Origin: Verrucomicrobiota bacterium | Lineage (GTDB): Bacteria > Verrucomicrobiota > Verrucomicrobiia > Limisphaerales > J093 | Reading direction: 5' to 3' | Assembly (NCBI GenBank): GCA_029907285.1 | Contig: JARYMD010000023.1 | Span: 1-21,417 of the forward strand | DNA length: 21,417 nt | Shown here: positions 7,640 to 16,805 of the stretch, in pieces | Layout: every line of letters starts with the position of its first letter | Numbering within the stretch: the first letter of the stretch is position 1 | Notes under the pieces: model-generated | The model's database searches: none | What the model was told of the DNA's origin: nothing | What the model saw: only the letters and a program-made list of their open reading frames with translations | Made by a program: the position numbers and the translations under genes

Positions 7640-10600
7640 TCAGCGGGTCACCGCACGATAGAAGCCTTGTTGAGGGCCTGAACTTGCAGGATCGAAGAAC
7701 AACCTGATCTGCCCTTCGACGGCTCTGTTGGTGGAGACCGGCACCCAATTCGGCCTTGTGTTAGCCGGCAACTCCAGCGCGCGCAGGATCACATAGACCT
7801 GGTCAGGCTGCCCGGTCAGTTGCAGCTCGCATGTGCCCTGCGGAGTTCTCTTCAGCACAAGCCGCGCAGGCGCCGTTGGATCAACGGGCGGCACCAAAGG
7901 AATGCTCACGTTGTCGATAAAGGCAGCGTCGAGACCCACGCTGTTTTGATTGTCCTTGGTGTAACGCCACTCGAATGTGTGTGTGCCATCCGAAACCGGA
8001 TAGCTGTATCGAGTCCACCCAACATCCCCAGACAGCCGAAGCAATGGCACGGTCGCGCCGTCCATGTAAAACTCAAAAACATCCCAGCCAGCCTCGCTGC
8101 TGACTTTCGCATCGAATTCAACCCTGCCGGCTATAACCTTGCCCGTAAGTTTCAGAGAGCTGCTCTGGCCATGCGTAATCGCGCCCGACCGCGCCGCATA
8201 GGTTCCCGTAGAAGCCGTGGTGTTCGTGACGAACCATCCAGCAGCGCCGCTCGTGCTCCATGCCAGCTTGCTCAGGTTCCCCGATTCGAAATCGTCCGAG
8301 TAGGCAACAGCACGGAACACTGCGCGAACAGCCAGGTTCGTTCGAGCCAGAACAGAAAGCGGGTTTTCAGATGTCTCATAACTGCCCTCCCAGCGAACGA
8401 ACTCAAACCCCGCGTCAGGCTCAGCAGTCAGGACCTGAGCCGATCCCGCCACAACATCGACCACGCCGAAGTCGTGTTCCTTGATTCTTCCGCCGGGAGT
8501 CCCGGACAGTGTGATCGTGTAAAGCTCCGCTGGTGTGAACGACCATGCGAGCTGCACCTTCCCTGTGGCGCCGTTGAAACCGTCCACCGCTATGTAATAA
8601 AGCTGGTTTGACCTGACGCCCTGCTGCAGCTTGCTGAATGCCGATCCATCGAAAGCGTCATCGTTTGCACCGACTTTCGTCAGGCTGTCAACGCGGTCTC
8701 CCTGGTACAAGCCAATCAGCGTGTCGAAATCACTGCCTTCAGTGCTCAGCAGCAATGCGCCGTTTTCGGGGGCTTTGAACTTGTACCAGATCGAATGCCC
8801 GCCGTCGTTGTCCGCATGCCGCGGCTCGCCGGGCTCGCGTGTTGCTTCCGCCGTGTCCGCAGTAACAGTCCCCGAGTTTGCTGTCAGGAACGCTGCAAAA
8901 CTGAAATGGTCGTTGGGCACCGGATTCCGGCGATAGGTCACCGTAAGCGTGACTTCTTGAGATGCATTGCCCGCAAGATCAGTCGCATATACTTTGACAG
9001 TGTTGTAGCCCGGTATCAAAGCCAGCCTGTTTGTTGTCGATGTCTCACCCGGTGCAAAGCTCAACATTCCATTTCGATACGTAATCGGCAAGACCTGCAC
9101 GTTGATCTTGTCCACGCCACTCGAGATTGGCCCCGGATCGAATGCTGACGCGATCAGGTCAACGGTGTTCTCTTGCACGATAATGCCGCTTACAGGCTTT
9201 GCCACGCTGACGACCGGCGGTGTGAGGTCCGGCGTTCCGTTCGGCAAAATTGCAAGGGTTATGGCGCCGGAATAGTTCGTGCCCACGCTCGCAACGGCAA
9301 TCTTGTATGCCTCGCCTTTCTTGGCATTGAAGGTCACATATCCCTTGCGCCCGCCGGGCTTGGTCTGCGCAGACGCAACTTGTTTCAGCGCGCTCACGCT
9401 TGAACCGGTATAAACAGCCAGCAGCGTGTTGAACTTGCTGCCGCTCGTATCAACCAGGACGGACCCATCCGCTTGCGCCGTCCAGCTCCACCACAACGAA
9501 GATGTCACAAGCGGCGCGCCCGCGTGATTCGGCTCTCCCGGTTCGAGAGCAGCATCTGCAAACCGGTTGTTGGATGCCAACACTGCGCCTTCTGCTCTGA
9601 CCTTGGTTGCGTTCGCGAACAAATCATTCGGCGGCCTGAACGCGACGTAATAGGTCACGGTGTTGGTCGCGTCCAGCTTGCCCGGCGCGGTGACAGTGAC
9701 CGTCAGTGTCAAGTTCGTGCCGGTCGATGGAACAGAAACGTTGGCGCTGTAGATTGAATCGTTCCTGCGCGCATCAGGCGGCGTGCCCGCGTTGTTGAAT
9801 GTCAACGGAGTAACGCCGTTGATCACGCCCTTGACTGTCGCGTTGGTCACGCTGACACCGTCGCGCACACGGACATAAACGGGCGTCACGGAACCGCCCA
9901 TCACCGTCGAACCATCACTCGGCGTAAAGTATATCTCCAAAATGCCGTCAGGAGGCGATATCGTCACATCAGGCGGAAGATCAAAAGCTTCAACAACGCC
10001 GCTTGTGGTGTGTGCCGGCGGCACTTTCGCGCTGTAGCCCATGCCGCGCTTGGCGAATCCGCGCCAAATCTCAGCCTTGTTAAGGCCGCCAAAAGTCATT
10101 TCATCCGCCTGCACTATTGCGTCCCGAGCTTCCAGATAGGTCGGGTTCGGCGGGCAAAGTTTCATCCCATCGACAATCAACTGAAGCATGGTTGAATTGC
10201 CTTCATCCCACCCGAGAGAATCCACCAAATTCGCCCGGATTTCCCACAAAGCAATGCACCATACCTCGCCCATGTTGTGTACTTCTGTGGGATCGTTGTA
10301 TGCCATGAAAACAGGATTGATCGGAATGCCAAGGTGCGGGTCCGCAAGGTCAGGATCGATATCCTTTAATGTCAGCGGATTCTTGGTCATGTCCGTCGAA
10401 TACGGATAGCGCCGAATCCCGAAGTAATAGTTCTCAGTCAAATCATCGTACATGTAGGACGAGTAACCAGCCATGGGATACACCGCATTCGGGTCATCGC
10501 TGGGCTCACTCAGCAAACACATCGGCACAATGTCCGACCAGCCTTCACCCAGCCCGTTCGGCTGATGTTCCCAGAACAGAATGTCGCCGCCGCCGACCAG

Positions 10601-12223
10601 TCGCGTGCTGACGCCGTGTGTGTATTCGTGGCAGACAATCTCTGCATCGAGTGAACCGTCACGATCCGGCCGCGGCCCGTCCCAAATAAACATTGCCATG
10701 TGCCCCGGCACACCGTCCTGTGTGGGCACAAAATACGCATTGTTCCGGTAAAACGGGTCATTTATCCGGGCGCCATCCTGCGCATCCGCAATTACAGGAT
10801 CGCCGCCAAAACCGCCCCGGCCGAAGTTGTTGTCCTGGAAATTGCCTGCAGCCTCGGTAAACCCGTATGCATACATCCGGTCATGCATGAAGTTGTTCAA
10901 ATAAAACAGGTTCACCACCGACGCATTTGTGTAAGCAGACGGCGGCATGTTCAAGTCCAGCGGAAAAGTGAAATCCGGATCGGTTTCCGGCACAGACGGC
11001 CGCGGCAAATCCGGCACGTCGTCGTCGTCAACGTCCGTGGCCGCATGCACGTTGTTGCCTGCGGTCACATACACACCGTTTGTCGCCGGGTAAACCCAGC
11101 CGGCCGGCGATGCAACCGTGTTAAGCGCTGTGAAATTCGTCAGGTGCGTCCGCGGCACCAAGGGCGGCTGCGCACTGTTTGGTGTCGGCCACCCGGGAGT
11201 AAAAGGCGATGGACTGTCGCTGGTAAACACACTCATGCTGATCGCAGGCGCAGCCTGGTAGAACGTCATGTTCTGGCTGAACCACACCTGGCCCGTCAGC
11301 GCGTCAACAAACACGCGGAAAGCTTCCTTGCTCTTCCCGCTGACAAGAAACACCCGCCAGCAAAGGCGCATGTTTTCCCTGTCCAAAGGCAGCCACGACA
11401 GCTCGACCCTGGCCTTTCCCTTCAGACCGGGCGCACGAAAATGCTGGACGCGTTCCGCACCCTCACACGCCCCTTCAGCCACCACAGCCGCGGGATTAAT
11501 CGCCACGTTGATGTTCCCAGCCTGCGCAGCCAAAACCACCGCCTTCGCCGCGCTGATCGGCGGATTTGCAAGAATGTCCGCCCAATTCCGAGCCCCGTTC
11601 GCCGCCGCTAGCATCGGATTCGACACAAACTGGCTCGAGAGTCGAACAAGCTCGTTTCGAGCAGTCAGATGGCCCTTCAACTGGGCCGAAAAAACCGGAA
11701 TGTCATTGAACCGCTGTTGCCAAACAACTGTTCGGACACCGTTGTGCCGGTCCACATAATCGCTCCTGACCATCGCTTCCTCGAGCGCTGCATGATCATG
11801 TCCGAACAGGTCCGCATGCTCTGCAACAAAAGCTTTCAACACCCGGTAAGGGTCTCCTGCAGGAAAAGCGTCCAACGTGCTCTGCGAAATCGCTGTGCCA
11901 CGCCCGCCCGGGCCGGTGAGACAACCTGACACCTCGGCCGTAACAAGCCGCGGCGATCCAGTAACCCGATCAAGCGCAACTTTCGCATTTGGCAGCCGCT
12001 GCCGCAATTGGCCAAAAGCCTGCAATTGCCGCGGGCTGAAATCCCTCAGCCCCGCATCGCCGGGCGCCTGTAGCAGGGCAGGAGCACTCGAGGCTCGCAC
12101 CGTGGCCGGTCGCAAGTCAATTGTTGGGGCCGGAGCAGGGTATTGCGCCTGGTATGCCAATCCTGCAGCCGACAAACCAACCGCTAACACTGCATACAAT
12201 CCTCTTGTCTTCCACCTCTTCAT
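7640..12223 (-). CDS. Secreted M36 family (fungalysin) zinc metallopeptidase with large C-terminal accessory region
   Basis: This is a 1527-residue extracellular endopeptidase. It has a signal peptide (about 1-25), then a pro-region at about 60-310 with an FTP-like segment (GVRTVVWQQRFNDIPVFSAQ, 162-181). The M36 catalytic domain spans about 320-745. HEYTH (532-536) gives two zinc-ligand histidines and the catalytic glutamate, and NGLGEGWSD (556-564) supplies the third ligand, Glu560, as in fungalysins. All key residues are present. The C-terminal half (752-1527) holds a beta domain (to about 862), a PPC-like domain from PPNDLFANA (864), an Ig-like domain (about 1002-1097), a second PPC-like domain from VPNDHFSFA (1102), an InlB-like domain (about 1233-1305), a jelly-roll-like domain ending FIDNV (1435-1439), and a C-terminal domain ending FYRAVTR. 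GAGG (12232-12235) lies eight bases before the ATG. The gene follows the beta-helix-like gene by 25 bases, so they are probably co-transcribed. It is far longer than typical fungalysins because of the accessory half. Confidence 0.95.
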   Translation of the reverse strand: MKRWKTRGLYAVLAVGLSAAGLAYQAQYPAPAPTIDLRPATVRASSAPALLQAPGDAGLRDFSPRQLQAFGQLRQRLPNAKVALDRVTGSPRLVTAEVSGCLTGPGGRGTAISQSTLDAFPAGDPYRVLKAFVAEHADLFGHDHAALEEAMVRSDYVDRHNGVRTVVWQQRFNDIPVFSAQLKGHLTARNELVRLSSQFVSNPMLAAANGARNWADILANPPISAAKAVVLAAQAGNINVAINPAAVVAEGACEGAERVQHFRAPGLKGKARVELSWLPLDRENMRLCWRVFLVSGKSKEAFRVFVDALTGQVWFSQNMTFYQAAPAISMSVFTSDSPSPFTPGWPTPNSAQPPLVPRTHLTNFTALNTVASPAGWVYPATNGVYVTAGNNVHAATDVDDDDVPDLPRPSVPETDPDFTFPLDLNMPPSAYTNASVVNLFYLNNFMHDRMYAYGFTEAAGNFQDNNFGRGGFGGDPVIADAQDGARINDPFYRNNAYFVPTQDGVPGHMAMFIWDGPRPDRDGSLDAEIVCHEYTHGVSTRLVGGGDILFWEHQPNGLGEGWSDIVPMCLLSEPSDDPNAVYPMAGYSSYMYDDLTENYYFGIRRYPYSTDMTKNPLTLKDIDPDLADPHLGIPINPVFMAYNDPTEVHNMGEVWCIALWEIRANLVDSLGWDEGNSTMLQLIVDGMKLCPPNPTYLEARDAIVQADEMTFGGLNKAEIWRGFAKRGMGYSAKVPPAHTTSGVVEAFDLPPDVTISPPDGILEIYFTPSDGSTVMGGSVTPVYVRVRDGVSVTNATVKGVINGVTPLTFNNAGTPPDARRNDSIYSANVSVPSTGTNLTLTVTVTAPGKLDATNTVTYYVAFRPPNDLFANATKVRAEGAVLASNNRFADAALEPGEPNHAGAPLVTSSLWWSWTAQADGSVLVDTSGSKFNTLLAVYTGSSVSALKQVASAQTKPGGRKGYVTFNAKKGEAYKIAVASVGTNYSGAITLAILPNGTPDLTPPVVSVAKPVSGIIVQENTVDLIASAFDPGPISSGVDKINVQVLPITYRNGMLSFAPGETSTTNRLALIPGYNTVKVYATDLAGNASQEVTLTVTYRRNPVPNDHFSFAAFLTANSGTVTADTAEATREPGEPRHADNDGGHSIWYKFKAPENGALLLSTEGSDFDTLIGLYQGDRVDSLTKVGANDDAFDGSAFSKLQQGVRSNQLYYIAVDGFNGATGKVQLAWSFTPAELYTITLSGTPGGRIKEHDFGVVDVVAGSAQVLTAEPDAGFEFVRWEGSYETSENPLSVLARTNLAVRAVFRAVAYSDDFESGNLSKLAWSTSGAAGWFVTNTTASTGTYAARSGAITHGQSSSLKLTGKVIAGRVEFDAKVSSEAGWDVFEFYMDGATVPLLRLSGDVGWTRYSYPVSDGTHTFEWRYTKDNQNSVGLDAAFIDNVSIPLVPPVDPTAPARLVLKRTPQGTCELQLTGQPDQVYVILRALELPANTRPNWVPVSTNRAVEGQIRLFFDPASSGPQQGFYRAVTR

Positions 12224-12248
12224 TTAGATTACCTCGAAAAGTTAACTG

Positions 12249-15200
12249 TCAGGGATTATAACGCACCCGGTAGTACCGTTGCCGCCCTTCCGGCAAGCTA
12301 GGCACAGGGTCGGTCACTGTCATAACCCGCCCAACCGCAGCGTCGTTGGTAACCGTTGCTATTGTGACCCATTCTGGTGCGGCCAAACTCGACGCCCGTT
12401 CAACATAATAGGTCGCACCAGCAGCAGCCGCAAATGATATGGAAACAGTTGGCGGCGTTCCCGACACCTTCACCGGACCCAACGCCGGCCCATCAAAGGG
12501 CCATTGATCGAAAGCATTGGCCAAACCATCGCCGTCAGAATCAATCAGCTTGCTCTCCAATAACGCCCTGTTCACGCGAATCGTCTTGTAAGTGTTTGGC
12601 CCCACATGCACAGCAACATCAATCCCGCTACTCGGTCCGGCGAAGTCTTTAACCCAGCGCAGGCGCCCATCAAACATGCCATCAAGCTTCTCTGCAGGCG
12701 CGTTTGCGTAAGCAAAATAAACCGTCAGCCCGGGCTCGATCACCAATCCGCCCGCTTCAGGGTCTGCCAGCAACGAAGTGTCAAGGTCAAGGTAATCCAC
12801 ATACATCGCGAAGTTCCCCTGGACCGGATTGCCCTGGTTGTCCATGGGCGGACCGAACCTGAGTTCGCCATACGGATACAACCTCAACTGGAGCCTGCCA
12901 ATCGCCGCATTGTTTTCAAATCCTTCTTTCTTCGCGCCGCGATCCTCGGCCGCCCACGTGTGCGAAATGCTGTAATACCGCGGAGCTGTTGTTGTAATCG
13001 TGGTCCCAAACAAAGCGCCTGTGTTCGGCTTGCGAACAAGGTGGAATCCTTCGTTCACACCAATCTGGTTGTTGGCGCCAACACCGATGTCGGACAAATC
13101 GTTCTCCACGTCCAAGAACACGCTTCGGCCGGCGCTGATGGTTGTGTTGCGAAGCTTCATGTTCCCGAGTCGATAGTGGGCGTCCCCAGTGGTTAATTGG
13201 CGCGCGCCTTCCAGCTTGGCATTGCCACCGGTCAGCAGGAAGTCAGCTCTGGTGACCATGTTGCCGGTGTCAATGAACTCGTCGCACGCGACGTTATGCC
13301 CCACAGCTTCGAGCGTTCCGGTGTTGACCACGCGTGTCCAGCGCTGGTTGCCCGGATACCCATAGCCGTAATTGGCGATGTTTGGCACGCTGATCGAACC
13401 GTTGTTTGTGAAGTACCTGAGAGTCGGTGCATTGGTATAAACCCAGTCAACAAGTTGATTGGTAAGGATCAGCATCCCGTTTACCGTGAACGACTCCGCA
13501 TCCAGATTGAACGCGCCACCCACAATCAGTCCGTCATTCACCACAACGTTGGTGCTCCGCGCAGTAAACGAGTGAACAACAACCGCCTGCGTGCTGATCA
13601 TCCCGTCAGCACTCAAAATCAGGCAGTGAATCCCACAATCAATCGCATTCGTGACCGGACTGAAATAATTGCTGCTTCCGTCCGCTGACCAAACCCAGTT
13701 CGAAAGCACGATTTCGAACTGATTCGTCCACAGCCCGCTCCATGCTCGAATATTGCCGAAGAATCTGTCAACGCTCGGCTTGGCAAGATGCGCAATGGTC
13801 AACAGGCCGTTCGTTGACCTGAGATCGTATGCGAGGTTGGGCGAGTCAATGCTCGCACCTGCACTGCTTATGAGGTGATTGGCCTTGATATTAATCGCCC
13901 CCATGCCGCGCAACCGCGCATTGCTCAGGTCCAGTTTGTCAGCATAAACATCGATTCGCCCCGGCAGATTCGTTGGGCTGGCCCCGGGCACTTCTGGAGA
14001 GCGCGACTGGATATAATCAATAGACGCAGAGTATCCGGCATAGTAGTTCGTAGCCAGGCGGTTTGAGAAAGACATGTCGTAAACTATGCTCTTGAATAGC
14101 TCAGTGTTTCCGTTCACCCCAAACGCAAAATCCGCAGGCTGCGTCCTCCACACTTCGTACGCATACGGGCGGCCGGTCATGATGGGGACTGCCATCTCGT
14201 TGGCCACAACAAGCAGATTCGTCTCGGCAGCGAGGTAGTCCAGGAAATAAATGCCGTCAACCTCTTTGTCACCCGTAACATTGTTTGTGGTTGAAGCGCT
14301 CAACTCAACTGCAACGGTGTTGAATGCGGTTCTCGAGAATAGCGACGAAAACCTCGTCCGCACCTGAATGTTGGTATCGTTAACTCCCACAACAACCGCC
14401 TGCCGATAAATGTTCGTAGGAACAAACACATTCGAAGTCGTGCCATCGAAGTTTGTTAGCACAACGCTCACACCATCAACATAACCCGTGTACGCAAAGG
14501 TCGTGTTGTATGAGCTTGGAACGAACGTGGAAAACCTCGTGAGATAGGTGCCGAATTTGTTTGAGACTGCATGGCTGGGCGTTTGGGCGTTAATCCCTTG
14601 TCCGGTGAATTGCAGGATTCTTGAAGTGTCAATCGGCCCGCGCGGCAGCGGCTGCTCAGTTATCGCCGGGTCCTGCACACCCGCCCCCCAGTAAAGGTCA
14701 TAGACCGCGTTGTCAGGGTCGAACAAATCCGGAATGCCGTCATCTGTCGTGTCGTAATACGTATTTGCACCCATGTATGATGCCATTGATTCAACAGCCA
14801 ATGCACCCCTTGTCAGATTCACATAATCACCCTCGATCCTGAGGCTCCCCGCATTCATCACGCTAAGCAAGCCCGGGCTGACCACGTTTGTCGCGCGAAT
14901 GTGCAGATATGTCGGCGCCACCATGTTGCTGTACCCAAGCATTATAAACCCTTCCTGGGCAAGAATTGAGCCCGTGTTCACAAACTGCCGCGCCGGCCGC
15001 CGCGTGCCGAAATCGTCGGTGCAATCGAATCTGAATCCAGGATACCCCATCATCGTGCCGCGATTGGTGTAATCCAGCACGTTCATGAAATCAAAGATCG
15101 CCGGCGATGAATCAACCACAAACCTGCCGAGGTTGATGAACGCATACGCATCAATCTGTGGCATGTTGGTCCATGTCACGTTCCCGGAGTTTATATACAC

Positions 15201-15278
15201 CGGAATTGTGAACGGCCCTGCCCGCAGACCGGCTGCCGCCAATCCCAAAATCAATGCCGCCAAAACGAATCGTTTCAT
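12249..15278 (-). CDS. Large secreted protein, probable beta-helix fold, with C-terminal (F/Y)YR domain
   Basis: With the start at 15278 the protein has 1009 residues and begins MKRFVLAALILGLAAAGLRA, a textbook signal peptide. A longer frame reaches 15404, but it would bury this signal and overlap the preceding gene, so I reject it. GGAG precedes the ATG by only two bases, so coupling to the upstream gene is likely. The body is rich in short N-x-G strands (FVNTGSILAQ 99-108, VMNAGSLRIEGDY 140-152, and later FTNNGSISV and VVNTGTLEAVG), a pattern common in right-handed beta-helices and haemagglutinin-like passengers. Two Asp-rich calcium-binding-type motifs occur: DTTDDGIPDLFDPDN (176-190) and DSDGDGLANAFD (913-924). 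The C-terminal domain at about 936-1009 ends RYYRVRYNP. I do not recognise a named family. A surface or matrix role is likely, and no enzyme motif was seen. Confidence 0.85.
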   Translation of the reverse strand: MKRFVLAALILGLAAAGLRAGPFTIPVYINSGNVTWTNMPQIDAYAFINLGRFVVDSSPAIFDFMNVLDYTNRGTMMGYPGFRFDCTDDFGTRRPARQFVNTGSILAQEGFIMLGYSNMVAPTYLHIRATNVVSPGLLSVMNAGSLRIEGDYVNLTRGALAVESMASYMGANTYYDTTDDGIPDLFDPDNAVYDLYWGAGVQDPAITEQPLPRGPIDTSRILQFTGQGINAQTPSHAVSNKFGTYLTRFSTFVPSSYNTTFAYTGYVDGVSVVLTNFDGTTSNVFVPTNIYRQAVVVGVNDTNIQVRTRFSSLFSRTAFNTVAVELSASTTNNVTGDKEVDGIYFLDYLAAETNLLVVANEMAVPIMTGRPYAYEVWRTQPADFAFGVNGNTELFKSIVYDMSFSNRLATNYYAGYSASIDYIQSRSPEVPGASPTNLPGRIDVYADKLDLSNARLRGMGAINIKANHLISSAGASIDSPNLAYDLRSTNGLLTIAHLAKPSVDRFFGNIRAWSGLWTNQFEIVLSNWVWSADGSSNYFSPVTNAIDCGIHCLILSADGMISTQAVVVHSFTARSTNVVVNDGLIVGGAFNLDAESFTVNGMLILTNQLVDWVYTNAPTLRYFTNNGSISVPNIANYGYGYPGNQRWTRVVNTGTLEAVGHNVACDEFIDTGNMVTRADFLLTGGNAKLEGARQLTTGDAHYRLGNMKLRNTTISAGRSVFLDVENDLSDIGVGANNQIGVNEGFHLVRKPNTGALFGTTITTTAPRYYSISHTWAAEDRGAKKEGFENNAAIGRLQLRLYPYGELRFGPPMDNQGNPVQGNFAMYVDYLDLDTSLLADPEAGGLVIEPGLTVYFAYANAPAEKLDGMFDGRLRWVKDFAGPSSGIDVAVHVGPNTYKTIRVNRALLESKLIDSDGDGLANAFDQWPFDGPALGPVKVSGTPPTVSISFAAAAGATYYVERASSLAAPEWVTIATVTNDAAVGRVMTVTDPVPSLPEGRQRYYRVRYNP

Positions 15279-15324
15279 GACTCCAAAAACAACACTGCCA
15301 ATCCAAAATGCCCGCCAACAGGCT

Positions 15325-16797
15325 TCATTGCCCTTGTTGATCAAATGGGTTTCGCCACGGACTGGGCCCTTCATCAACCTTGCCCGACTGCACAAGGTTC
15401 TCAATCGTCATCAGGCTCGTCCCAGAAGGATAAACAACCGGCGCGTTTGTCGTCCCGTCGTATGATCCCCACCAGAAACCAAGGTACCCATCTGCCTCGC
15501 CGCCCTCAGGGCTGTTGATCAGGTACTGCCCAAGCTTCGAGAATGTAAGTTCAATCGGAGGCGAAATCATCCCCGGCCCATCCAAAGCCGTGCCCGAAAT
15601 CCCGTTGATCGCATCCTGATTGACCCAGCCCGACGTCCTCAAGAAGAACACCGGGAAACCATCCTGACTCAACCCAAGATCCGCCGCCGAAAACAGAATG
15701 TCCGGCTGCGCCAAAGCCCGCTGGACCAACTGCTTCTTGATCGCCGAATTTGTCACATAATAATCGACATACACATTCGTCATCGGAACCCAAAAACCCG
15801 TGTACGAGTCAAAGTCCACCCGCGTAAAGTTCAACTTGTCTATCCCTGTCCGCAATGCCTGAAGCACAGCAGCATTCGTGCCCGTGACGTTCGTGTAAAC
15901 AAACCCCGGCGGCGCTGCCCACGGCGACGTGCTGTCGGCGCCTATCAGGTAATTGCCCTCCTTCAAGGACCGTTGTGCGGCAACGACGTTCGTGGCAAGG
16001 GTTTCCATGTTCACGTTGTTCTTCCTGTATATGTACCTGAGCCCGCCCACATCGTCGCGTGTCAACCCGGTGTAAAACAAACCCGGCATGCTGTTAACAT
16101 AGTAACCGGAGGCATAAATCGTTCCGCCACCTGTCATAGTCGCTGAAACCGAGCTCACACTCGGAAGACTGGGATCGACCTCGAACTCAACAGCTTCGTA
16201 AACGTCCGGGTTGGTGTAAGTCTGGAAAATCAAATATGTGTAAAGAGTCCCGTTGACATATGCGGTCGGCTCGAAAGTTACCGGATCAAAGTTCCGCTTA
16301 ACCACAACATAATAGGGCACATTGTCTATTACAAGCCGCGATCTCAGGGTCCAAGCATACCGCTCCGCCGGGCCCAACCCCAACGCCTCCAACATGGCCC
16401 CCATAACCCATGACTTCAAATCCAGCAAATAAAGCGCGCTCGCACGGTAGTTCACACGGCGCGTGTCAAGGGGATACTTTGACAGGTCCATCTCGGAAAA
16501 AGGCGGCAGGTCGTTGAAAACCTTCATTGCTTTCTCGACCTCCTCAACTCCTTTGGCACCAAAGTAGTTCAAGAAAGACTCCTCAAAACCGTAGGTTATC
16601 AACGGGATGTTCCACCGATACTCCTCACCGAGATTCATAGGGCCGCCAATGTCCGCTGTAATGTACGGAATGTTGTACCCTATTTCAGTGGTCTGCCAAT
16701 CAGGCAGCGGCCCCAACAGAGAGAACGCGCCGACATGCCGCATCGCGCCCGCCGCCAACACACCACAAAAAACCAATCTCCAAAAAGACGACATCAT
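15325..16797 (-). CDS. Secreted conserved-type protein, matrixin-like but without zinc ligands
   Basis: The predicted protein has 490 residues and a signal peptide (about 1-24, ending HVGA). The N-terminal part has ITYGFEESFLNYFGAKGVEE (67-86) followed by a helix and FNDLP, reminiscent of the start of matrixin (M10-like) catalytic domains. DLKSWVMGAMLEALGLG (126-142) lines up by eye with the matrixin D-L-x-S-x-x-x-H-E-x-G-H-A-L-G-L helix, but the HExGH positions read GAMLE. LTRDDVGGLRYIY (245-257) resembles the L-T-x-D-D-V-x-G-I-x-x-L-Y segment near the matrixin C-terminus. If the resemblance is real this is a non-catalytic relative; if not, it is an unrecognised secreted protein. It lacks the (F/Y)YR C-terminal domain of its neighbours and ends NPFDQQGQ. 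The start is ATGATG, eight bases after the upstream stop, with no good ribosome-binding site, suggesting translational coupling. Confidence 0.85.
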   Translation of the reverse strand: MMSSFWRLVFCGVLAAGAMRHVGAFSLLGPLPDWQTTEIGYNIPYITADIGGPMNLGEEYRWNIPLITYGFEESFLNYFGAKGVEEVEKAMKVFNDLPPFSEMDLSKYPLDTRRVNYRASALYLLDLKSWVMGAMLEALGLGPAERYAWTLRSRLVIDNVPYYVVVKRNFDPVTFEPTAYVNGTLYTYLIFQTYTNPDVYEAVEFEVDPSLPSVSSVSATMTGGGTIYASGYYVNSMPGLFYTGLTRDDVGGLRYIYRKNNVNMETLATNVVAAQRSLKEGNYLIGADSTSPWAAPPGFVYTNVTGTNAAVLQALRTGIDKLNFTRVDFDSYTGFWVPMTNVYVDYYVTNSAIKKQLVQRALAQPDILFSAADLGLSQDGFPVFFLRTSGWVNQDAINGISGTALDGPGMISPPIELTFSKLGQYLINSPEGGEADGYLGFWWGSYDGTTNAPVVYPSGTSLMTIENLVQSGKVDEGPSPWRNPFDQQGQ

Positions 16798-16805
16798 AGA
16801 ATAAA

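Noticed and set aside
15279..15404. N-terminal extension of the beta-helix-like protein gene to 15404
   Set aside because: It would overlap the 3' end of the preceding gene and place a complete signal peptide 43 residues inside the protein.
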